Below are positions 18,025 through 27,301 of a DNA stretch of 64,000 nucleotides, in pieces (the stretch's first letter is position 1; every line of letters begins with the position of its first letter). The stretch comes from Roseiarcus sp963753135 (GTDB taxonomy: Bacteria; Pseudomonadota; Alphaproteobacteria; Rhizobiales; Beijerinckiaceae). Both the position numbers and the translations under genes were made by a program. The stretch is taken from positions 1 through 64,000 of the forward strand of contig CAVWBA010000006.1 of assembly GCA_963753135.1 (NCBI GenBank), read 5' to 3'. The notes under the pieces are model-generated. The model saw nothing but the letters and a program-made list of their open reading frames with translations. It was not told the DNA's origin and did no database searches.

Positions 18025-18364
18025 GTCCTATATTCCAAATGCCGCCCGCAAGGGCGGCTATGGCGATAAATGGGCATCGGAATAAGTCTTTCGGACCCGG
18101 GGGCGGTACCCGGCGCCTCCACCCAAGCCCGCTTCGAGAGAAGCGGGTTTCGGCGGGGGCGAAATAGGTTCGACGGGGGACGTAAAGGGTGATCTTTTGC
18201 TCGGCATGATACCGCCGTTATCGGGTCAAACCTATAGTTGCGAATGACAACTATGCTCCGGTGGCCCTCGCTGCGTAATGCAGCGCTGGTACTGGGAATC
18301 AAGTCCTAGGGGTTTGCACTTCTAGGCGGGGTCCGGAGGCGCCTGGCAACAGAAGCCTCCACTT
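18025..18364 (+). ncRNA. ssrA: Transfer-messenger RNA, circularly permuted two-piece form
   Basis: tmRNA rescues stalled ribosomes by adding a degradation tag. In alphaproteobacteria the gene is permuted and processed into two RNAs. The acceptor piece comes first (about 18025-18120), with a GCCGCCC/GGGCGGC hairpin, a T-arm-like CCGGG/CCCGG stem and the acceptor strand CGCCTCC. A hairpin (GCTTC-GAGA-GAAGC) marks the spacer that is removed. The coding piece starts near 18153 with GGGGGCG, which pairs with CGCCTCC, followed by GGTTCGAC. The tag ORF at 18240-18275 encodes ANDNYAPVALAA with stop TAA 18276-18278. The bases after the acceptor strand read ACCC rather than ACCA, so the CCA end may need enzymatic completion. 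Exact RNA ends are estimates. Confidence 0.9.
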
Positions 18365-18490
18365 TCCCCTGCTTCCGCTCGTCTGTGCTCTAGGGTCAAA
18401 GCTCGCTCGGATGCTTGCGCGGGCGACCGCTTCGCTGCCGTGCAAAGACGACGCAGCCCACGACCGCAATGCGCAAATAGCGGTCGTTCC
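18365..18490 (+). repeat. Downstream flank of ssrA, diverged duplicate of 20733-20860
   Basis: Beyond the 216 identical bases of the tmRNA coding piece, homology to the second copy continues for about 125 bp at clearly lower identity. Shared blocks include GGGTCAAAGCTC, TCGGATGCTTGCGCGGG and ACGACCGCAATGCGCAAAT. No gene is present. The rest of the stretch up to the peroxidase end (18665) has nothing recognisable. Confidence 0.7.
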
Positions 18491-18664
18491 GAAACGAAGT
18501 CCCCGAAGGGGTTAAATTGCGCGTTGGCCGGACCCGTGCGCTCCGTACGCCGTCGAGACTGCGATATATGTCCTCTCGCTAGTGAAGCGCCGAACTGCAA
18601 AATCTTGAGCGGAGGGCGTCCAACCGCCAAGCTTAGCGGGCGATCTCCTTAAGGTGGGCACACT

Positions 18665-20180
18665 TCAGAGCGGCGCCCCCGAGAACTTCAGCAGATCGCC
18701 TATCGTGGCGATGATCGTTCCCCCGCCCACGTCAATTCCATTGGCTTTGACGGCTGGATCTTGCATGTTGTTCCAATAACTGGCGCCATCGCGACGAACG
18801 AGCGCGATCAATGTCTCAGCGACGATGCGGCTGCCGACCGAACCCAGCCGGTTGCCGCCCTGCTGCACCTCCGCCTCACGGAGGATGTAGTACCAAAGCG
18901 GAGTGGCGGAGTCGAAACCGCCGGCGACGACCGCGTTGTAGATTGGAGTATTGGGTTGCGGTCCCCGCAATTCCTTCGGCGTCAATGCCTTAGTCTGCAT
19001 TCCGTCGGCGAGGGCTTGGCCCGTAGGGATCGAGAGCAAGAAACCGCGAAGCAGGTTTCGCTGTGCGAGGTGCTGAAACAACGCACCAACCGGAATGTTC
19101 GAACCCGGGAGGAAGACCGGCAGCGTTCCGAGGTCGAGAGAGATCAGCGGGTCGATCTTGCGGGCGCTCTGGGGAGCCGGGTGGGGCGGGATATTCGCGA
19201 AGTTGTGCCATTCGATGATGTCGGCGCCCTTGAGTTTCGGAGGGGGACCTCCGGCGAGCAACTGCGCCGACGCGTAGGATTTGCATCAGCGTCAGTGTTG
19301 TGGCTGCGTTGAGCTTATACTGCGGACGAATCATCGAGTGCCCGAAACGGAACGCGGCGACCGAAAATTCAAGAGGCATGAACAACAAGTCGTTGTCAGG
19401 CGCAAAGTAGCGCACGCCGTTCGCGATAATATCGTCGACCACCACCGGGTCACAAACGTTGGGCAAGTAGTCGTTAAGCACCACATACTGGTACGCCCAC
19501 CGCACGAGCTGGCGCGCTCTGATGTAGCGCTGGTCCTTCGTCAGCGCCGCGGGCAGACCTGCTGCGACTTTGTTATGGAACAGCAAAAACGCACAGTGAA
19601 GTTGGGAGATGTTCAGATTTTCGTTGTTGCGCATGTCGGCGATGATCGCCGTTCCGTCATCTTGCCGGGGAACATCGAAACCTGGCGCGTCCGTCACGAC
19701 TTTAAAATCAAGCGTTGCGAGATTGAAGAGTTCGTCGCCCTCGGTCGGGCTCGGATTCTTTCCCAACCCCGGACCGTCGCCGTAAACCTGATTGAGATCG
19801 AGTTTCGGACGGCGGCCGTTGACAAGAGCCTGGACGACTAAACTCGACGGCAGTGGCTCCAAGTTCGCGTTATTGCCGTCGGGCGTACAGATTAGACTGA
19901 CGCCGATCTCACGATCGGTCTGCGCCGTGATGTTGTGATCGATGAATTGGCCCAAGTAGGTGAATACCGCAGGAATTGTGGAGTCGTCTGGATTCGCGAT
20001 GACGTCAGTCGCCATCGCTTTTCCTAGCGCCAGGAGCGCTCCCTGAGTGGTCTGCCCTGTCGGTAGCAAACACTCTGGATTCGCGGCCAACAAAGGAAAC
20101 ATGTAGTCAAATTGCGTGTTGAATAAAATCTCTGCGACATTCAGCGTGCCGCCATGCGTGAACTGCTTGAACGGATCCAT
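18665..20180 (-). pseudogene. Animal-type haem peroxidase with a single frameshift
   Basis: The protein belongs to the animal haem peroxidase family (An_peroxidase), otherwise known from dual oxidases and bacterial cyclooxygenase-like enzymes. The first frame (20180 to about 19274) starts MDPFKQFTHGGTLNVAEILF, carries the distal-His motif LGQFIDHNITAQTD (His82), and has the proximal-His motif FRFGHSMIR near residue 280. A one-base shift near 19274 moves the rest to another frame: LLAGGPPPKLKGADIIEWHN through TPIYNAVVAGGFDSATPLWY to the end at 18665. Correcting it gives about 500 residues. No signal peptide was seen. The gene lies alone between the two ssrA coding-piece copies. Confidence 0.85.
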
Positions 20181-20516
20181 TATTAAATTCCTTCTTTGAT
20201 AAAAGACCGCAATAATTATGGACGCACATAATAACCTGGTCGCGTCGCCAGGCAGATAGCAACTCGAAATCTAATGTTTGTGTAACATCTTTCCGAGCGG
20301 ATTGGATGTGAGCAGCGTCACACTACAACTGCAACCCGCAGAATGAGATTTCCAGATTCAGGCCTCAGCACTGTCGGCGGTCGTTTTACAACACGAATCG
20401 TCGCCCTGCGTGGCGGAAGTGCTTGGAAGGATGTCGGCTCCCGCGAGCGAGCCAATTTGCGGCGAGTTTTCTGTCGCCTGCGCGAGAGCTCGCCCCAATA
20501 ACGAGCCACAGCCGGC
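20181..20516. other. Intergenic stretch between peroxidase start and second ssrA copy
   Basis: No gene is supported. The part next to the peroxidase start (20181-20290) is AT-rich and probably holds its promoter. The part next to the second tmRNA coding piece has no acceptor-piece sequence: no CGCCTCC acceptor strand or T-arm was found. Confidence 0.5.
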
Positions 20517-20732
20517 TTCGGCGGGGGCGAAATAGGTTCGACGGGGGACGTAAAGGGTGATCTTTTGCTCGGCATGATACCGCCGTTATCGGGTCAAACC
20601 TATAGTTGCGAATGACAACTATGCTCCGGTGGCCCTCGCTGCGTAATGCAGCGCTGGTACTGGGAATCAAGTCCTAGGGGTTTGCACTTCTAGGCGGGGT
20701 CCGGAGGCGCCTGGCAACAGAAGCCTCCACTT
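20517..20732 (+). ncRNA. Second copy of the tmRNA coding piece, without acceptor piece
   Basis: The 216 bases are identical to 18149-18364 by direct comparison. The copy includes the GGGGGCG 5' end, GGTTCGAC, the complete tag ORF for ANDNYAPVALAA (20608-20643, stop 20644-20646) and the 3' part ending at CCTCCACTT. It lacks the preceding acceptor RNA, so alone it cannot form tmRNA. If transcribed it could pair with the acceptor piece from the first copy. Identity stops abruptly at both ends of this segment. Confidence 0.85.
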
Positions 20733-20860
20733 CCCCTGCTCCCACTCGTCGTGTCCTCTGGGGTCAAAGCTCACTCGGATGCTTGCGCGGGTGACCGCTT
20801 GGAGGATTGCTGCCGCGCAAAGACGCGCAGCGCACGACCGCAATGCGCAAATAGCGGTCC
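20733..20860 (+). repeat. Downstream flank of second ssrA coding piece, diverged duplicate
   Basis: Aligns with 18365-18490 at reduced identity, with several substitutions and small indels. The drop from perfect to moderate identity at 20732/20733 is sharp. No gene is supported between here and the TPR gene end at 21011. Confidence 0.65.
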
Positions 20861-21010
20861 TCGCCGGACGGCAGGGCAACGGGTTAGGTCGACCCGGGGC
20901 ACTTATTGCTGGTGTTTGGCTGAAAATCTGCCGTCATGAGAGACCGGATGGGGCTGGGCATAAGGCGCGGCGCACGCCATGGCCAACCCATCGTCCCTCT
21001 AACTCTCATC

Positions 21011-22063
21011 TTATTTCATTGCCCGCTTGCGCTGAGCTTGGACGGCCGCGAGGTTCTCAGCGGCTGTCTCATGCCGTGGATCGACACGCAGGGCTGCCTG
21101 GTAGTCGGCGATCGCACGGTCGAGATCGCCCTTGCCGCGGAAGGCCGCGCCGCGGTTGTTGTAGGCGTCGGCGAAGGCCGGGTTGAGCCCGATCGCGCGG
21201 TCGTAGTCGGCGATGGCGCGGCTGAGATCGCCCTTGGCTTGGTATGCGTTACCGCGATTGGTGAGAAAATTCGCCCGCGGAGCGATTCGAATCGCCTCGT
21301 TATAGTCGATGATGGCCCGGTCGTAGTCGCCCTCCTCAGCGTAGGACAGGCCGCGATTGTCAAAATAGGCGGGCTCAGTCGGGTCGAGCTTGATCGCCTC
21401 GCTCTCATCTGCGATCGCCTCAGCGTTCCGGCTGAGCTTTTTATAAGCCGCGCCGCGATTGGAGTAGGCGCGGTCGCTGCGGGGATCGAGCCTGATCGCC
21501 TCGTCATAGTCCTTGATCGCGTGTTCGTAGTTCTTGTTGAAATAATAGGCCGCCCCGCGATCCCTGAACGCCAGGCTCAGCTTCGGATCGAGCCGCAAAG
21601 CTTCGTCGTAGTCCTGGATCGCGCGATCGTATTGGCCCTTGTCTACGAACACGTCCCCGCGGTTGTCGAAGGCCTTCGCGTCCTTGGGATCGAGCCGCAC
21701 CGCCTCGCTTGCGTCAGCGAGCGCGCGGTCGAGCTTGCCGCTCGAGCGGTAAGCGTTGGAGCGCTCGCGAAAGGCTCGGGCGTTGTTAGGGTCGAGCGCA
21801 ATGGCGCGGTCGAGATCGGCGAAGGCCTGCTTCATCTTGTCGGCGTACCACGCGGCCTGGCCCCGATTCACGAGCGCATCCGCGACCGCTTTGGGCGCGT
21901 TCCGCGCAGCTTTGATTAGCGCGTCGCAGGCCGCTATGCGCTGCTCCGGAGAGAAGGCGCTGTCGTCGTCTGCGGCGCAGACCGCGGCGTTGGCGTCGCC
22001 CTGGGCGGCGGCCGGCGATGCGGCGACGGCGGCAAGCAGGCAAAGGACGATGCGGGGCGGCAT
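21011..22063 (-). CDS. Secreted tetratricopeptide-repeat protein
   Basis: A 350-residue protein with an N-terminal signal peptide (MPPRIVLCLLAAVAASPAAA, cut near AQG). About eight TPR units follow, each close to AIxDYDxAIRLDPxxAxAYxNRG (for example YDRAIQDYDEALRLDPKLSL and LSRAIADYDRAIGLNPAFAD). TPR arrays form a superhelix for protein-protein binding; here the location is periplasmic. The unit with VRLDPKDAKAFDNRGDVFVD has the standard 34-residue spacing. No catalytic domain is present and the partner is unknown. It is transcribed away from the MarR gene. Confidence 0.92.
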   Translation of the reverse strand: MPPRIVLCLLAAVAASPAAAQGDANAAVCAADDDSAFSPEQRIAACDALIKAARNAPKAVADALVNRGQAAWYADKMKQAFADLDRAIALDPNNARAFRERSNAYRSSGKLDRALADASEAVRLDPKDAKAFDNRGDVFVDKGQYDRAIQDYDEALRLDPKLSLAFRDRGAAYYFNKNYEHAIKDYDEAIRLDPRSDRAYSNRGAAYKKLSRNAEAIADESEAIKLDPTEPAYFDNRGLSYAEEGDYDRAIIDYNEAIRIAPRANFLTNRGNAYQAKGDLSRAIADYDRAIGLNPAFADAYNNRGAAFRGKGDLDRAIADYQAALRVDPRHETAAENLAAVQAQRKRAMK

Positions 22064-22405
22064 GGTCTATCTCCCACACACAATCAGCCAACATCGCACA
22101 TATTCGATAAAACGCAGTGACCTTCATCACAGAACAAGGGGTCAACAGGCACTCTGAGGTATCTCACAACTCGGCGCTCAAAATCCTTTCGAGAAGTGTC
22201 CGCCCCGGTATTTGATTTTTCAAGAAATCCGCACCGCGAATCGGCGACAAAATCAGCTGGTTACACGGTGCAGAAATCAGACGCATAAGGTCCGCTCCCG
22301 CCAACCGTCCGGTCCACAGGTGCAGTCCCGTACGACCGCTTCACGTCGAAGCTCATTGGGTTTTGACCCGTGCGGAACTCAATCACCCTCCAACGGACGG
22401 TCCGG
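22064..22405. other. Intergenic stretch between TPR gene and MarR gene
   Basis: No gene, hairpin or repeat of note was seen. It contains the promoter region of the TPR gene on its left side and the 3' end of the MarR transcript on the right. Confidence 0.4.
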
Positions 22406-22885
22406 TCAGTCGAACTTCTCAGAAGCTGACGCGCCGGGCGAGGCGTCGACGCCCGCGAGCTGATCGAGGTTGGCGATCAGGCGCGTTAGCAGGGCGATGA
22501 GCAGCCCGGCCTCCTCGTCCGTGAAGCCGTGCAGCGCCTCCTGATTGCCGCGAAGCAGGACGGCGACCGCGTCCGGCAGGCGCGCCTCTGCGATCTTCGT
22601 CAGCGTGATGCGGCTCATGCGCCCATCGGCCGGGTCGGGCGTGCGCCGAATGAGCCCGTCGCGCTCCATGCGGGCGAGCATCTGCGCCATCGGCGGCTGC
22701 TCGATCTTGGCGAAGCGGGCAAGATCCCGTTGCGTGCTTGCCCGGCCATCCTGAAGCGCGACCAAGACCGGCAGATGTCCGACGCCGAAGCCCAGCGGCT
22801 TGAGCCGCGCCTCGCTGAGGCGGGCGAAGCCGCGCGCCGCGAGAGAGATCAGATGCCCAGGCGTCGAGAGCACTTCCAGGTCCAT
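22406..22885 (-). CDS. MarR-family transcriptional regulator
   Basis: A 159-residue winged-helix regulator. The DNA-binding region reads HLPVLVALQDGRASTQRDLA, then FAKIEQPPMAQMLARMERDG, with the wing LIRRTPDPADGRMSRITLTK, all hallmarks of MarR. Flanking helices form the dimer interface. It is divergent from a SnoaL-like gene 92 bp away, and an ATAT-N6-ATAT motif lies between them. Regulation of the SnoaL-like gene and of itself is the simplest reading. The effector is unknown. Confidence 0.92.
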   Translation of the reverse strand: MDLEVLSTPGHLISLAARGFARLSEARLKPLGFGVGHLPVLVALQDGRASTQRDLARFAKIEQPPMAQMLARMERDGLIRRTPDPADGRMSRITLTKIAEARLPDAVAVLLRGNQEALHGFTDEEAGLLIALLTRLIANLDQLAGVDASPGASASEKFD

Positions 22886-22918
22886 CGCGCCTCACCCCTT
22901 GCATCTGCCGCCGGCCAG

Positions 22919-22939
22919 ATATATACGTGCATATGTAAT
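22919..22939. promoter_or_regulatory. Candidate MarR operator
   Basis: The divergent promoter region contains ATAT-ACGTGC-ATAT, an imperfect palindrome within an otherwise GC-rich surrounding. MarR proteins usually bind AT-rich palindromes of 16-20 bp between divergent genes. The assignment is by position and symmetry only. Confidence 0.4.
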
Positions 22940-22977
22940 TCGAGCGCAACAGCCGCACAAGTGCAAGGAGAGGCTCA

Positions 22978-23352
22978 ATGGACGGCGATGTCGAACTCCT
23001 CCAGCGCCTCTACGACCGCTTCAACGCGCGGGACATAGATGGCGTGTTGATCGCGCTCACCGATGACGTCGCCTGGGCCAACGGTATGGATGGCGGCCAC
23101 GTCGTTGGCCGCGAGGCCGTGCGCGCGTACTGGACGCGCCAATGGGCCATGGTCAGTCCGCATGTCGAGCCGGTGGGCTTTCATCGGACCGCGGAGGGCG
23201 CGATCGTCGCGGAGGTCCGGCAGACCGTCCGGGATCTCGAAGGCAATCCGCTCGAGGGGCAGACGCACGGGCTTAGAGACAAGACGGTCGGCCACGTTTT
23301 CCGTCTTCGAGAAGGCAAGGTGGCGCGCTTCGACATTGAGGACGCCACCTAG
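22978..23352 (+). CDS. SnoaL-like (NTF2-fold) protein
   Basis: A 124-residue protein of the nuclear-transport-factor-2/SnoaL fold: DVELLQRLYDRFNARDIDGV, LTDDVAWANGMDGGHVVGRE, AVRAYWTRQW and a C-terminal strand block HVFRLREGKVARFDIED. Members are small cone-shaped enzymes or binding proteins (isomerases, hydrolases); the fold alone does not give the reaction. GGAGAG lies upstream of ATG 22978. It is divergent from the MarR gene, which probably controls it. Confidence 0.9.
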   Translation: MDGDVELLQRLYDRFNARDIDGVLIALTDDVAWANGMDGGHVVGREAVRAYWTRQWAMVSPHVEPVGFHRTAEGAIVAEVRQTVRDLEGNPLEGQTHGLRDKTVGHVFRLREGKVARFDIEDAT

Positions 23353-23546
23353 AGCCGATGGCGCTGGTTCACGCGGCGCTCTTGTAGCCGCGATCGCTGA
23401 TCACGTCGGCCGCGCTCCAAAGGGCGTTCGGAAGAACGCCCGTCTGTCGACTGCAATGCGATCCAGCCCGGCGTTGACGGCGGGCGTCGCCGCCGCAATT
23501 GTTCCCCGCGCGCGAGTTGAGACGACGCTCCAACGGGAAACATGCG

Positions 23547-24738
23547 ATGGGCTACAAAGCCATCTACGCCTATGCCTGGGATGTCGCGGAGGTCGGCGCG
23601 AGCGCGGCGGTCGACCGGTTCGTGGCGCTAGGCCTCGACACGGTGACGATCGTCGGCAGCTACCATGCGGGCAAGTTCCTGAGACCGCACGGCAAAAGCG
23701 GCAAGGTCTATTTTCCCGAGGACGGGACGATCTATTTCAAGCCGGATCTCAGCCGCTACGGCCCAATCAAGCCGGTTGAAAACACGCTCATTTCGTCCGG
23801 CAAGGACGTCATGCGCGAGCTTGTCGGGCAAAGCCGCATCGCGACCAATGTCTGGCTCGTGCTCCTGCACAACACGCGGCTCGGCTTGGCTCATCCCAAT
23901 TCCGTCGTCGCCAACGCCTTCGGCGATCGCTTGATCTACAATCTCTGCCCCTCGGCGCCCGAGGCGCGCGCCTATGCGATCGGCCTCGCGCGGGACGTCA
24001 CCGAATCCTATCCCGTCAGCGGCGTGTCCCTGGAGACCCCGGGCTTCCTTCCTTACGCGCATGGCTACCACCACGAGTTCGCGCTCAATCGGCCCAATCG
24101 CTGGCTCGACAATGAGCTTGGCCTTTGCTTCTGCGCGCATTGCATGGGCAGCGCGAAGAAAGCCGGGATTCAAGTCGAGGCGCTCAAGCGGCAGGTCGCC
24201 TCCGACATCGAAGCTTACCTCGCGAGCGACGTCGATTTTCCCAGCGACATGGCGGAAGCTTTCTGGCTCGCGGACGTGCGCAGCGACGGCGAGCTTAAGG
24301 CCTTTCTCGATTGGCGATGCTCGGTCGTCACTTCGCTCGTGCGCGAAATCCGCGACGCCTTGCGCAAGGACGCCACGGTTGCGGTCATTCCCTCGGTCGC
24401 CCGCCCGACCGCGGGCGCCTGGTATGAGGGGAGCGATCTGCCCGCGCTCGCGGGAGCCGCGGGCATCGTCGAGGCCTGCTTCTACGAACATGGGGTGCGA
24501 GCGGATCAAAGCCGACCTGTTCGACGTGAGGCGCCGCCTGCGTGGCAAAGGCCGGCTGCGCGGCATTCTCCGCCCCGCCTTTCCCGATCTCGAATCGAAA
24601 GGCGAATTTCTCGCAGCGATTCGCGCGCTCGCAGCCGGCGGCGTCAGCGAGATCGCTTTTTACAATTGGGGGCATGTGAGAGACGCGAACCTCGACTGGA
24701 TCGCAGAGGGGCTCGCGACGCTCAAGAGCGCGGCGTGA
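23547..24738 (+). pseudogene. Unrecognised TIM-barrel-like protein with CxxC motif, one frameshift
   Basis: From ATG 23547 the frame reads MGYKAIYAYAWDVAEVGASA through AHGYHHEFALNRPNRWLDNE, LCFCAHCMGSAKKAG and FLDWRCSVVTSLVREIRDAL. The frame is lost near 24495 in a GGGG run (after VEACFYEHG). It resumes one base off with CERIKADLFDVRRRLRGKGR and EIAFYNWGHVRDANLDWIAE, ending at 24738. Corrected length is about 396 residues. The alternating strand/helix layout and the CFCAHC cluster suggest a barrel enzyme with a possible metal site, but I do not recognise the family. It heads a catabolic cluster with an amidohydrolase, RidA, CutC and a sugar ABC transporter. Confidence 0.7.
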
Positions 24739-24814
24739 TCGGCGCCACCCTTTTTGACTGCAGGCCCATCGATCCGATACGCCGCGAAGATCAACGCGAG
24801 CGAGAGTAACGGCC

Positions 24815-25940
24815 ATGTCCCTTGATCTGGTCCTGCGCGGCGGGCGCGTGATCGATCCGTCCCAGGGAATCGATTCCGTGATGGATGTCGGTTTCCGCGA
24901 TGGTCGCGTGGCTGAGCTTGGAGCGGGGCTCGAGGGCAAGGCTGTTCGCGACGTCGCGGGGCTCATCGTCACGCCGGGGCTGATCGATCTTCACACGCAT
25001 GTCTATTGGGGCGGCACGTCGCTCGGCGTCGATCCCATGATTCTCGCGCGCCGCGGCTGCACCACGCTCGTTGATACCGGCAGCGCGGGCCCAGGCAACT
25101 ATCCGGGCTTTCTCGAACATGTGATCAAGCCGTCGCCGGTTCGGATCATCGCGCTGCTCAACGTCTCCTTCGCCGGCATTTATGGTTTTTCCAGGCGGGT
25201 CATGGTGGGAGAAAGCGGCGATCTCAGACTCATGGCGCCGATCGATGCAGTCGAGGTCGCGCGCGCAAATCGCGACACGATCGGGGGAATCAAGGTCCGG
25301 GTCGGCTTCCACGCGTCGCAGAATTCGGGAACCGTGCCGCTCGATATTGCGCTTAAAGTCGCTGAAGAGGCGGGGCTCCCGCTCATGGCGCATATCGACG
25401 CGCCCCCGCCGACGCTCGAAGAGGTGCTCGAGCGCTTGCGGCCAGGCGACATTCTCACCCATTGCTTCCGCCCGTTTCCCAACAATCCGACAACGCCCGA
25501 AGGCGGCGTGCGCCAGGCGGTTCTCGAAGCGCGCAAGCGCGGCGTCATTTTCGACATCGGCCATGGCATGGGATCGTTCGCGTTCAAGACGGCGCGCACG
25601 ATGCTCGCTAACAACTTTGCCCCCGATTGCATATCGAGCGACGTGCATGCGCTCTGCATCGATGGGCCGGCGTTCGATCTCCTCACGACAATGTCGAAGT
25701 TTCTTTGCCTCGGGCATCCGCTCGCAGACACAGTGCGGGCGGCGACGGAGGCGCCGGCGAAAGCTTTGCGCCGCAGCTGATCTCGGAACGTTCAAGCCCG
25801 GCGCGGCGGGCGATGCTTCGCTGCTCGAACTCGAAACGGGCGACTTCGACTATGTCGATTCGACCGGCGAACATATGGCTGGCCGGACGCGGCTTTCCGC
25901 GCGTGGAATTGTCATGAACGGGCGATTGGCGAAACCTTGA
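24815..25940 (+). pseudogene. Deacetylase-type amidohydrolase (dihydroorotase-like), frameshift near the 3' end
   Basis: An amidohydrolase-superfamily enzyme. The frame opens MSLDLVLRGGRVIDPSQGID, carries the metal motif TPGLIDLHTHVYWG (HxH), a central GGIKVRVGFHASQN, HIDAPPPTLEEVL, ILTHCFRPFPNN, FDIGHGMGSFAF, and SSDVHALCIDGPAFD with the catalytic Asp. The layout matches the group annotated as amidohydrolase/deacetylase rather than true dihydroorotase. At about 25770 a one-base shift causes an early stop. The C-terminal segment (LGTFKPGAAGDASLLELETG to GIVMNGRLAKP) continues in another frame to 25940. All catalytic residues lie before the lesion, but the truncated product would lack the closing beta-sandwich strands. 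Confidence 0.78.
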
Positions 25941-25984
25941 GCCTGTCTTATTCTCCACCTGCATTTCAAGGATGACCCACGCCC

Positions 25985-26491
25985 ATGACGACAAAAACGC
26001 CGGAAGAGCGGCTTCAAGCGCTCGGCCTCACGCTTCCCGCCGTCCCCGCGCCGATGGCCAATTACGTGCCCTCTCGCCTGGCGGGCAATCTTCTCTACCT
26101 TTCCGGGCAAGGGCCGAAGCGCCCGGACGGCAGTTTCATGGTCGGACGGTTGGGCAAGGACGCCACAGTCGAGCAAGGCTATGAAGCGGCGCGGCTAACG
26201 GGCTTGCAATTGCTCGCGGTCGCCAAGGCGGCGATCGGGGATCTTTCGCGCGTCGAGGCTGTGGTGAAGCTTCTCGGCATGGTCAACGCCGAGCCCGGCT
26301 TCGGAGACCATCCCAAGGTCATCAACGGCTGCTCCGACCTTCTGGTCGAGGTGTTCGGCGACGTCGGGCGCCATGCGCGTTCGGCCGTTGGCATGGGTTC
26401 GCTGCCAAATGGCATCATGGTCGAGATCGAGGCCATTCTGCTCATCGGCGCCAAGCGGGGAGAGAAGCCGTTCGATGTCGGGCCGGATTGA
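25985..26491 (+). CDS. RidA/YjgF-like protein
   Basis: A 168-residue member of the RidA superfamily (YjgH-like branch): TPEERLQALGLTLPAVPAPM, NYVPSRLAGNLLYLSGQGPK, QGYEAARLTGLQLLAVAKAA and the C-terminal SAVGMGSLPNGIMVEIEAIL. The Arg usually found in the C-terminal RAT block is replaced here by RSAVG, as in many RidA paralogues. It is intact, unlike its neighbours. In the cluster it could clear enamine intermediates or act on a nitrogen-containing sugar derivative. It lies 25 bp upstream of cutC. Confidence 0.9.
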   Translation: MTTKTPEERLQALGLTLPAVPAPMANYVPSRLAGNLLYLSGQGPKRPDGSFMVGRLGKDATVEQGYEAARLTGLQLLAVAKAAIGDLSRVEAVVKLLGMVNAEPGFGDHPKVINGCSDLLVEVFGDVGRHARSAVGMGSLPNGIMVEIEAILLIGAKRGEKPFDVGPD

Positions 26492-26515
26492 CAAGGCCCA
26501 CAATCGGAACCGTCC

Positions 26516-27254
26516 ATGATCTACGAGATCTGCGTGGATTCCGTCGCCGGCGTACGCGCCGCGAAGGAGGCGGGCGCCCGGCGCGTCGAACTCTGCGCCG
26601 ACCTCTTGGAGGGCGGGATCACGCCGAGCCTCGGCATGATCCGTCAGGCGCGGACAGTCTCCGGCATCGACCTCAATGTGATGATCCGGCCGCGCGGCGG
26701 GGACTTCCTGTTCAATAATGATGAGTTCGCCGCGATGCGGGCGGACATCGAAACAACCAAGGCGGAAGGCGCCGACGGCGTCGTGATTGGGCTCTTGACC
26801 GCGGCGGGCGAGATCGATGCGCGCGCGAACGCGCGAATTGATCGCGCTTGCGCGCCCGCTCTCGGTCACGTTCCACCGCGCCTTCGACGTCGCGGCGGAG
26901 CCTTATCCCGCGCTCGAGACGCTGATCGAGCTTGGCGTCGATCGCGTGCTGACCTCGGGCCAGGAGCCGAGCGTGCTCGAAGGCTTGCCGCTCATTGTCG
27001 AGCTCATGAGCCAAGCGGGCGACCGCATCGTGATCATGCCGGGCGGTGGAATCACGGCGCGCAACGTCGAGCGGATTGTCGCAGCGGCGAAGCCTCGCGA
27101 AATGCATTTCGCCGCGCTCGCCGCGATAGAAAGCGGCATGCGGTTTCGGCGCCCGCATGTGTTCATGGGCGGGGAGCTCAGACCGCCGGAATATGATCGG
27201 CTCGACACTTCTCAAGCCTTGATCCGCTCCGTGATGGCGAAGGGATCAGGCTGA
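26516..27254 (+). pseudogene. cutC: CutC family protein with one frameshift
   Basis: CutC is a TIM-barrel protein once linked to copper homeostasis; its true role is uncertain. The first frame reads MIYEICVDSVAGVRAAKEAG, ARRVELCADLLEGGITPSLG and NVMIRPRGGDFLFNNDEFAA. A one-base insertion in the GCGCGCGCGAACGCGCG stretch near 26820 shifts the frame, after which LSVTFHRAFDVAAEPYPALE, RVLTSGQEPSVLEGLPLIVE, IVIMPGGGITARNVERIV and MHFAALAAIE continue to 27254. Without the shift the protein is a normal 245-residue CutC. Its place between RidA and a sugar ABC transporter suggests an enzymatic role in this pathway (inference). Confidence 0.85.
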
Positions 27255-27301
27255 TCCGCGAAGACCTTTCGGAGAGAAGCGCGCCTATCGGGCCGCCTTG
27301 G

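Noticed and set aside
18121..18150. Hairpin GCTTC-GAGA-GAAGC taken as a terminator
   Set aside because: It lies between the acceptor and coding pieces of the permuted tmRNA and fits the processed spacer; no T run follows.
18021..18302. Minus-strand 93-codon frame across the tmRNA region, repeated at 20386-20670
   Set aside because: The region is structured RNA (ssrA) on the plus strand; the duplicated frame only reflects the duplicated RNA piece.
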